Below, one piece after another: positions 43,963 through 50,048 of a stretch of 50,048 bases of DNA. The position numbers were made by a program, and so were the translations under genes. The stretch lies in the NCBI GenBank assembly GCA_903839865.1, contig CAIMEE010000072.1, forward strand, positions 1-50,048, in the 5' to 3' direction. Each line of letters opens with the position of its first letter. Positions within the stretch are counted from its first letter, which is position 1. The notes beneath the pieces are model-generated. The model was not told where the DNA came from, did not search any database, and saw only the letters and a list, made by a program, of their open reading frames with translations. The DNA comes from Enhydrobacter aerosaccus. GTDB taxonomy: Bacteria; Pseudomonadota; Alphaproteobacteria; Reyranellales; Reyranellaceae.

Positions 43963-44783
43963 AACGGCTCATCTTGAATCGATGGGGCATCTGGATCGGT
44001 GGCAGCCTGCTCGTGTCGATGATCCTCATAGCGCTGCTGACACCTGTTGTCGTGAGCGGCGATCCGCGCGCGCTCTCGCCCGGCAGCCGCCTGCTGCCGC
44101 CGTCCGCGCTGCACTGGTTCGGCACCGACCAGCTGGGCCGCGACCTCTTCGTGCGCGTGCTCTACGGTGCGCGCATCTCGCTTTTCGTCGGCTTCTCGGT
44201 CGCCTTCCTCTCGGCGGTGATCGGTACCTCCGTCGGCATGCTGTCGGCAGCGAACCGCCAGCTCGACGCCGTCGTGATGCGGGTGATGGATGGCGTGATG
44301 TCGATCCCCGCGATCCTGCTTGCGATCGCGCTGATGGCCGTGACCGGCGGCTCGGTGTTCAACGTGATCGTGGCCGTCACCATCGTCGAGATCCCGCGGG
44401 TCGCGCGGCTGATCCGCGGCATCGTGCTCACCCTGCGCGACGAGACCTATGTCGAGGCCGCGATCTCCACCGGCACGCCGCCTGCCCGGATCGTGATCCG
44501 TCACCTGCTGCCGGGTATCGTGGCGCCCCTCATCGTGCAGTCGACTTTCATCTGGGCCACCGCCATGATCCTCGAGGCGGCGCTGTCCTTCATTGGTGCC
44601 GGCACGCCACCCACCACGCCGAGCTGGGGCAATATGCTGGCCGACGCGCGCGCGCTTTGGCAGATCCGCCCGACCCTGATCTTCTTTCCGGCCGCGTTCC
44701 TGTTCGTGACGCTGCTCGCCGTGAACATGCTGGGCGACGGTCTTCGCGACCTGCTCGATCCACGCCAGGCGCCGCAAACCTGA
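43959..44783 (+). CDS. Dipeptide-type ABC permease (DppC-like), TTG start
   Basis: A 274-residue permease of the DppC type: N-terminal helix, then GTDQLGRDLFVRVLYGARISL, and the EAA loop TYVEAAISTGTPPARIVIRHLLPG. The frame has no ATG near the expected N-terminus; TTG 43959 (LKRLILNRWG) overlaps the DppB stop as TTGA and gives the normal length, so a TTG start is the best choice. No DppD/DppF ATPase gene follows; the next gene is a monooxygenase. Confidence 0.93.
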   Translation: MKRLILNRWGIWIGGSLLVSMILIALLTPVVVSGDPRALSPGSRLLPPSALHWFGTDQLGRDLFVRVLYGARISLFVGFSVAFLSAVIGTSVGMLSAANRQLDAVVMRVMDGVMSIPAILLAIALMAVTGGSVFNVIVAVTIVEIPRVARLIRGIVLTLRDETYVEAAISTGTPPARIVIRHLLPGIVAPLIVQSTFIWATAMILEAALSFIGAGTPPTTPSWGNMLADARALWQIRPTLIFFPAAFLFVTLLAVNMLGDGLRDLLDPRQAPQT

Positions 44784-44848
44784 GCCGCAAACGTGACACT
44801 CTTCTCTCACCCCGTCGATCGGACTATCTTCAAACCCAGGGAGTTCTC

Positions 44849-46150
44849 ATGAGCATGTTTCATCTCGGCTGGTTCCTCGGACCGGGCATCACCATCCAGG
44901 GCTGGAACGAGCCCGGATATTCCCCGGGCTACGACTGGACCAAGCCGGACATCTTCGTCGACGCCGCACGCGCCTTCGAGCGCGCCTGCTTCGACGTCTT
45001 CATCCTCGAAGACTCCTCGGCGGTGCCCTACGCCTACCAGGGCAAGATGGATTTCTACCTGAAGAACGCGGTGATGACGCCGAAGTTCGATCCGGTGATG
45101 GTGACGCCCTATCTGATCGCCGCGACCAAGCACATCGGCCTCGCACCGACGCTCACCACGACCTTCTATCCGCCGTGGCTGCTGGCGCGCTCGCTGGCGA
45201 CGCTCGACCATTATTCGAGCGGCCGCATCGCCTGGAACATCGTGACCGCGACCAGCGATGCCGCCGCCCAGAACTACGGCCTCGACAAGCAGATCGAGCA
45301 CGATTTGCGCTACGACATGGCCGACGAGTTCGTCGACTGCGCGAGCCAGCTCTGGGATGCCTGGGAGCCCGACGCCGTCGTGATGGACGAGGCGACGCAC
45401 ACCTTCATCGACCCGTCGAAGGTCAAGGTCGTGAACTTCGAGGGCAAGTACTACAAGACGCGCGGACCATTGAACGTGCCGCGCTCGCCACAGGGCCGGC
45501 CGGTGTTCATCGCGCCGGGCGGTTCGCCGCGCGGCCGCAAGTTCGCCGGCCGCAATGCCGAGGTCGTGCTGGCCGGCGGCGAGAGCGTGGCCGACATGAA
45601 GGGCTATCGCGACGACGTGATGAAGCATGCCAAGGAGCTCGGCCGCGACACATCGAAGATCAAGACGATGTTCACCTGCGTGCCAACCGTGGTGCGGAGC
45701 CCGAGCGACGTCGCCGACATGAAGGACCAGCTCGCCAAGGGACGCGCGCATCACTTCGAGCGCGGGTTGGCCGCGATGTCGTTCCTCTCGGGACTCGATT
45801 TCTCGCAGTTCGATCCCGACAAGCCGATGGGCGAGTTCACGACCAACGGCATGCAGACCCTGCTGCGCACATTCAAAAACGCCGGTCCCAACGCCACCCT
45901 GCGCGACGTGGTGACCAAGCCCAGCGGACAGGGCTTCACGAACTTCATCGGGACCGCCGACCAGATCGCGGGGCAGATGCAGGAGTCGATGGAGGAGATC
46001 GGCGGCGACGGCTTCCTGGTCACCGGGCAGCTCCGGCCCAAGTACGTGCAGTCGATCGTCGACGAGCTGGTGCCGGCCCTGTGGAAGCGCAAGCTGACAC
46101 GGCGCGAGTACAGCCACGCGCATTTCCGCGACAACATGACGGCGTTCTAG
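44849..46150 (+). CDS. NtaA/SnaA/DszA-type flavin-dependent monooxygenase (LLM)
   Basis: A 433-residue FMNH2-dependent monooxygenase of the nitrilotriacetate/pristinamycin/dibenzothiophene-sulfone family. It has WFLGPGITIQGWNEPG at the start, DVFILEDSSAVPYAY, and the family segment HYSSGRIAWNIVTATSDAAAQNYG. A separate flavin reductase is needed and none is in the window. GGGAG precedes ATG 44849. Its TAG stop overlaps the GTG start of the UbiD gene by one base, tying the two together. Confidence 0.94.
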   Translation: MSMFHLGWFLGPGITIQGWNEPGYSPGYDWTKPDIFVDAARAFERACFDVFILEDSSAVPYAYQGKMDFYLKNAVMTPKFDPVMVTPYLIAATKHIGLAPTLTTTFYPPWLLARSLATLDHYSSGRIAWNIVTATSDAAAQNYGLDKQIEHDLRYDMADEFVDCASQLWDAWEPDAVVMDEATHTFIDPSKVKVVNFEGKYYKTRGPLNVPRSPQGRPVFIAPGGSPRGRKFAGRNAEVVLAGGESVADMKGYRDDVMKHAKELGRDTSKIKTMFTCVPTVVRSPSDVADMKDQLAKGRAHHFERGLAAMSFLSGLDFSQFDPDKPMGEFTTNGMQTLLRTFKNAGPNATLRDVVTKPSGQGFTNFIGTADQIAGQMQESMEEIGGDGFLVTGQLRPKYVQSIVDELVPALWKRKLTRREYSHAHFRDNMTAF

Positions 46151-47523
46151 TGCAGTCGATTCGTCCTTTTCTCGACGCGCTGGAAAAGGACGGCGCGCTG
46201 CTGCGAATCCGCAAGCCGGTCGACAGGGAGTTCGAGCTCTCGGCCTTCCTGTCCGCCGCCGACTCGGGCCCCGCGCTGCTGTTCGAGAAGGTGAACGGCT
46301 CGGCCCTGTGCGTGGCCGGCAATCTCCTGAACAGCCGCTCGCGGGTGGCGCAAGCGCTGGGCATCGGCGTCGCCGACATCGTGCCGCGTATCCACGAGGC
46401 CATCCGCGTGCCGGTGAAGCCGGTAGAGGTCGCGAGTGGCCGCGTGCAGGAGGTCGTCGTCACCGACAATCCGCTTGCCGTGCTGCCGGTGCCGCGCTTC
46501 TTCGAGCGCGAAGCCCGGCACTACATCACCGCGGGCGTGATCCTGGCGCGCGATCCGCAGACCGGCAAAGGCAACGCTTCCTTCGCGCGCTTTGCGATCC
46601 ATGACGGCAAGACCGCGATGGTCGGCATCGCGCCCAATCACCATCTCGCCCTGTTCTCCCGCCGTGCCGCCGAAGCGGGCAAGGCGCTGGAGATCGCCGT
46701 CGTGATCGGGGCCCATCCCGCGATCCAGCTCGCCGCCTGTCTCTATCTCGGCGTGGGCGACGACGAGCTCGAGTGCGCGGGCAGCCTGCTCGGCGCGCCG
46801 GTCAACGTCGTGAAGGCCAAGACCGTCGACCTGATGGTCCCGGCCGATGCGGAGATCGTGCTCGAAGGCACGATCGATGCGCGCCAGCCGATCGAGGAAG
46901 GCTTCGTCTCCGAATATCACGGCATGTACGAGAACTACGGCCCGGGCTTTCGCACCACCTTCTCGGCGCTGACACATGCGAAGGATGCGATCTACCAGGC
47001 AATCGAGCCCGGCTATCACCGCGAGCACATCTATCTCGGCGCGCTGCCGATCGCGGCCAGCCTCCGGAGCGCCATCGCCGCCGTTGTGCCGAACGTACGC
47101 GACGTGGCCGTGACCGAAGCGGGTGCCGGCCGCACCGACATCGTGGTGCAGCTCGACGCGGCGCGCCCGGGCCAGGCGCGCCGCGCCATGTTTGTCGCCT
47201 TCGCGGCCGTCAGCCTCGTGAAGCGAGTGACCGTCGTCGACGCCGACATCGATCCGTGGGACGCCGTCGCCGTCGACTGGGCGCGCGTCCATCGCATGAA
47301 ACTCGAGCGCGATCTCCTGCTCGTGCCGCATTCCGGCACGGATCGCTCCGAGGCGATGGAAGATGGCGGTCTTGTGACGAAGGCAGGCTTCGACGCCACC
47401 GCCAAGGCCGGTGATCGCATCGAAGGCATCGACCGCGCCCTGCCGCCGGCCGCAGCACGCGAGGCCGCGAAAAGATGGTTCACCGAGAGCTTGCCACCGT
47501 CCCGGAGACAGTGGTTGAAGTAG
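46150..47523 (+). CDS. UbiD family prenyl-FMN-dependent decarboxylase
   Basis: A 457-residue UbiD/Fdc-type enzyme that removes (or adds) CO2 on unsaturated or aromatic acids using prenylated FMN. Cofactor and metal residues can be placed: N142 and R147 (NASFARF), H164/H165 (APNHHL), E239 (EIVLEG), and the catalytic acidic pair in [11 protein letters not shown] (E250, E255). Start is GTG 46150, overlapping the LLM stop (TAGTG). The UbiX prenyltransferase needed for the cofactor is not in the window. It is 4 bp upstream of hutH. Confidence 0.93.
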   Translation: MQSIRPFLDALEKDGALLRIRKPVDREFELSAFLSAADSGPALLFEKVNGSALCVAGNLLNSRSRVAQALGIGVADIVPRIHEAIRVPVKPVEVASGRVQEVVVTDNPLAVLPVPRFFEREARHYITAGVILARDPQTGKGNASFARFAIHDGKTAMVGIAPNHHLALFSRRAAEAGKALEIAVVIGAHPAIQLAACLYLGVGDDELECAGSLLGAPVNVVKAKTVDLMVPADAEIVLEGTIDARQPIEEGFVSEYHGMYENYGPGFRTTFSALTHAKDAIYQAIEPGYHREHIYLGALPIAASLRSAIAAVVPNVRDVAVTEAGAGRTDIVVQLDAARPGQARRAMFVAFAAVSLVKRVTVVDADIDPWDAVAVDWARVHRMKLERDLLLVPHSGTDRSEAMEDGGLVTKAGFDATAKAGDRIEGIDRALPPAAAREAAKRWFTESLPPSRRQWLK

Positions 47524-47527
47524 AGAG

Positions 47528-49051
47528 ATGAACCTCGATCCTGGGAACGTCCCTCTCCGCGCCTGGACGGAGCTCTATCGCGGCGGCAAGGCCGCTCTCG
47601 CCGACACCTGCTGGCCAAAGATCGAAAGAAGTGCGGCGTCGGTCGCCAAGATCGTGGGCCGAGGCGAGCCGGTCTACGGCATCAACACGGGCTTCGGAAA
47701 GCTCGCCAACATCCGCATCGCCGCCGGCGACCTCGAAGCGCTCCAGCGCAACATCGTGCTGTCGCATTCCGCAGGCGTCGGTCCTGCCATGCCGCAGCCC
47801 ATCGTGCGGCTGATGATGGGCCTCAAGATCGCCTCGCTCTCGCAGGGCTATTCCGGCGTCGCCGTCGCCACCGTGCGCCTGCTGGCCGCCATGCTGGAGC
47901 GCGGCGTGCTGCCGGTCGTGCCGTCGCAGGGTTCGGTCGGCGCCTCGGGCGATCTCGCGCCGCTCTCGCACATGACCGCGACAATGATCGGCGTGGGCTC
48001 GGTTACGTTCGAGAACGAGACGATGCCCGCCGCCGCCGGATTGGCGCGCGCCGGACTCCAGCCGTTGACGCTCGGCGCCAAGGAAGGTCTCGCGCTTCTG
48101 AACGGCACGCAATTCTCGGCAGCCTACGCGATCGCGGGCCTCAGCGAGGCAGAGCGGCTCTTCCAGGCGGCGCTCGTCACCGGCGCCCTGTCGACCGATG
48201 CCGCCAAGGGCTCCGACACGCCGTTCGACCCGCGCATCCACGCGATCCGCCGCCATCCCGGCCAGATCGAGGTCGCAGCAGCTCTGCGCGCGCTGCTGCG
48301 GGGAAGTACGATCCGCGAAAGCCATCGCGTCGGCGACGATCGCATCCAGGATCCCTATTGCCTGCGCTGCCAGCCCCAGGTCATGGGCGCCTGCCTCGAC
48401 TCGTTGCGGGGCCCTGCAACTGTTCTCGGCCATGAGGCCAACGGCGTCGTCGACAATCCGCTGATCTTCCCCGACACCGACGAGGCCTTGTCGGGCGGCA
48501 ACTTCCACGCCGAGCCGGTGGCGCTCGCCGCCGACACGATCGCGGTCGCCCTGTGCGAGATCGGCTCGCTGGCCGAGCGGCGCATCGCCATGCTGGTCGA
48601 TCCCGCGCTTTCGGGGCTGCCCGCGTTCCTGACGCCCAAACCCGGCCTCAACTCGGGCTTCATGATCCCGCAGGTGACGGCGGCGGCTCTGGTCTCCGAG
48701 AACAAGCAGCGCGCCTATCCCGCCAGCGTCGATTCGATCCCGACCTCGGCCAACCAGGAGGACCATGTCTCGATGGCCGCGCACGGCGCGCGCCGCCTGC
48801 TCGAGATGACGGCCAACCTCGCCAACGTGATCGGTATCGAGCTGCTGACGGCGGCCCAGGCCTGCGACTTCCACGCGCCGCTGAAGTCGAGCACGCGCCT
48901 GGAAGCCGCCCGCGCGCTCTTGCGCAAGGACGTGCCGACGCTCACCGACGATCGCTACTTCGCGCCTGACATGGAGCGCTCGACGTCCCTGGTCACGAGC
49001 GGCGCACTGGCCGAGGCCGTGGGCGGCAACTCTTTGCCGACGCTCTTCTAG
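47528..49051 (+). CDS. hutH: Histidine ammonia-lyase
   Basis: A 507-residue MIO-dependent ammonia-lyase. The MIO cofactor forms from A139-S140-G141 in [14 protein letters not shown]. The catalytic tyrosine region is YGINTGFG (Y50). The substrate-selectivity pair is S79-H80 in VLSHSAGVG, as in histidine lyases; tyrosine and phenylalanine lyases have HL or FL there. It therefore most likely makes urocanate from histidine. GAGAG precedes ATG 47528. It sits 4 bp after ubiD, 16 kb from hutIU, and its stop shares CTAG with the convergent GMC gene. Confidence 0.95.
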   Translation: MNLDPGNVPLRAWTELYRGGKAALADTCWPKIERSAASVAKIVGRGEPVYGINTGFGKLANIRIAAGDLEALQRNIVLSHSAGVGPAMPQPIVRLMMGLKIASLSQGYSGVAVATVRLLAAMLERGVLPVVPSQGSVGASGDLAPLSHMTATMIGVGSVTFENETMPAAAGLARAGLQPLTLGAKEGLALLNGTQFSAAYAIAGLSEAERLFQAALVTGALSTDAAKGSDTPFDPRIHAIRRHPGQIEVAAALRALLRGSTIRESHRVGDDRIQDPYCLRCQPQVMGACLDSLRGPATVLGHEANGVVDNPLIFPDTDEALSGGNFHAEPVALAADTIAVALCEIGSLAERRIAMLVDPALSGLPAFLTPKPGLNSGFMIPQVTAAALVSENKQRAYPASVDSIPTSANQEDHVSMAAHGARRLLEMTANLANVIGIELLTAAQACDFHAPLKSSTRLEAARALLRKDVPTLTDDRYFAPDMERSTSLVTSGALAEAVGGNSLPTLF

Positions 49052-50048
49052 CCGTTCAGCACCATATCCGCGGCCTTCTCGCCAATCATGATCGAGGGGG
49101 CATTGGTGTTGCCCGAGGTCAGCGTCGGCATGATCGACGCATCGGCGACGCGCAGCCCCGCGATGCCGTGAACGCGCAGCTGCGGATCGACGACCGCCAT
49201 CGCATCGTTGCCCATCTTGCACGTGCCGACCGGATGATAGGTCGTCTCAGCCGACTTCTTCACCCAGTCGAGGATCTCGTCGTCCGCGACCTTGTCCGCG
49301 CCGGGCGCTGCTTCCTTGATCTTGAGGGGCGCCATCGCGGGCGCGGTCATGATTGCGCGGGCGATGCGCACTGCGCGCACGGTGAGCGCCGCATCCGCTT
49401 CGGCCGACAGGAAGTTGAAGTTGATCGCGGGGGGCCTGCCCGGATCGGCCGAGGTGATGTGGATGTGGCCCTTGCTCTCGGGCCGCATCGGATGGGCGTA
49501 GCAGGTGACGCCGGAGTCCCGCGAAATCTTCGGCCCCTTGGGGCCGGCCTCGGTGAACATCGGCACCCAGCCGAGCAACAAGTCGGGTGCCTCGAGTCCC
49601 TCGCGCGAGCGCACGAACGCACGCAGCGGCGCCGCCACCATGCCCAGCAGGCCTTTGCCGGTGAAGGCATAGCGCAGCGCCTGGCCAACCAGGCCGAGAC
49701 CGCGACCGGTGTCGTTGTAGGTGATGCCCTTCGCGCCCACGGTCCAGCGCGTGCGCGGCGCATAGTGGTCGCGCAGATTCTCGCCGACGCCCGGCAGCGC
49801 GTGACGCACGTCGATGCCCAGCGCTTTCAGGCGATCGGGCTGGCCGATGCCCGACAGTTCCAGCAGCTGCGGGCTGTTGATCGAGCCTCCGCTTACGACG
49901 ACTTCGCGCGCGGCCCGCGCCTCGCTCCGGCTGGCGCCGACGGAATAGCGCACGCCGACGCAACGCTGGCCCTCGCACAACAAACCCTCACCCAGCGCGC
50001 CGGTCTCGATGCGCAAATTGGGCCGCTTGCGGATCGGCTCCAGGTAGC
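49048..50048 (-). CDS. GMC oxidoreductase (choline dehydrogenase-like), C-terminal part, N-terminus beyond the edge
   Basis: The last 333 codons of an FAD-dependent alcohol oxidase/dehydrogenase of the GMC family. The frame is open to the right edge: before residue MRIETG the codons read [10 protein letters not shown], matching the family, so TTG 50016 is not the start. Present are the GMC signature [16 protein letters not shown], the catalytic histidine of [12 protein letters not shown], and the C-terminal asparagine of [18 protein letters not shown]. The FAD-binding GxGxxG lies off the window. Substrate not known; choline-like or polyethylene-glycol-type alcohols are common. Confidence 0.93.
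   Translation of the reverse strand, partial: YLEPIRKRPNLRIETGALGEGLLCEGQRCVGVRYSVGASRSEARAAREVVVSGGSINSPQLLELSGIGQPDRLKALGIDVRHALPGVGENLRDHYAPRTRWTVGAKGITYNDTGRGLGLVGQALRYAFTGKGLLGMVAAPLRAFVRSREGLEAPDLLLGWVPMFTEAGPKGPKISRDSGVTCYAHPMRPESKGHIHITSADPGRPPAINFNFLSAEADAALTVRAVRIARAIMTAPAMAPLKIKEAAPGADKVADDEILDWVKKSAETTYHPVGTCKMGNDAMAVVDPQLRVHGIAGLRVADASIMPTLTSGNTNAPSIMIGEKAADMVLNG

Noticed and set aside
44849-46150. The LLM enzyme as F420-dependent
   Set aside because: Its sequence fits the FMNH2-dependent NtaA/SnaA/DszA group, which uses a separate flavin reductase.
47528-49051. The ammonia-lyase as a phenylalanine or tyrosine lyase making cinnamate or coumarate for UbiD
   Set aside because: The selectivity pair is S79-H80 as in histidine lyases, so an aromatic amino acid substrate is less likely.

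Overview
The window looks like a chromosomal segment of a high-GC, metabolically versatile alphaproteobacterium, perhaps Reyranellaceae or a Hyphomicrobiales/Rhodospirillales relative. This is an inference from gene content and codon use; there is no rRNA marker. The evidence is a Coq7-type ubiquinone hydroxylase next to dsbB, GluQRS, a lysine-rich H1-like protein, and many Bug-, PF04392- and Liv-type solute-binding proteins typical of soil heterotrophs. I see no prophage, IS element, CRISPR array, rRNA or tRNA. Coding density is very high. At least eleven tandem gene pairs overlap by ATGA, and four convergent pairs share a CTAG stop.

Layout. 1-3.2 kb (minus): a possible partial gene at the edge, then gluQRS, a Rieske oxygenase and a MetE-C-like protein. 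3.3-7.2 kb (plus): an AlkA-like glycosylase with a lysine-rich tail, a carboxylesterase, a beta-lactamase-fold hydrolase and an MFS carrier. A secreted unknown protein on the minus strand follows. 8.1-13.7 kb (plus): carotenoid oxygenase, GST, nitronate monooxygenase, a YqaA-like membrane protein, dsbB, coq7 and an alpha/beta hydrolase. 13.7-18.8 kb: HNH nuclease, MFS carrier, hotdog protein, a two-gene YeeE/YedE sulfur transporter and a large GT-C-like membrane protein. 19-20.6 kb (plus): H1-like protein, OsmC-like protein and an LLM oxidoreductase. The window's only gap above 300 bp (20628-21005) is packed with perfect palindromes.

21-28.4 kb: a tandem pair of RraA-like proteins, a matrixin-type protease, a Bug binding protein coupled to a TauD-like dioxygenase, a crotonase, an M20 amidohydrolase and a second nitronate monooxygenase. 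28.4-31.3 kb: hutI-hutU (histidine catabolism). 31.3-41.3 kb: an ornithine cyclodeaminase/binding protein pair, livF with a binding protein, a small ArsR-SRPBCC-GFA cassette with its operator, an NTF2-like protein, and livGHMK headed by a PhnD-like binding protein. 41.4-49 kb (plus): a dipeptide-type transporter (binding protein and two permeases, no ATPase), an NtaA/SnaA-type flavin monooxygenase, a UbiD-type decarboxylase and hutH, all in one tight run. A partial GMC oxidoreductase runs off the right edge.

How it works together: most of the window is uptake plus catabolism of amino acids, peptides and aromatic or unsaturated acids. The least ordinary pieces are: the monooxygenase-UbiD-HutH run, where the lyase makes an unsaturated acid of the kind some UbiD enzymes decarboxylate; the palindrome island at 20.8-21.0 kb; the triple-hairpin region at 35.0 kb, which has a promoter-like sequence carrying an internal dyad; and the Rieske/MetE-C gene pair.
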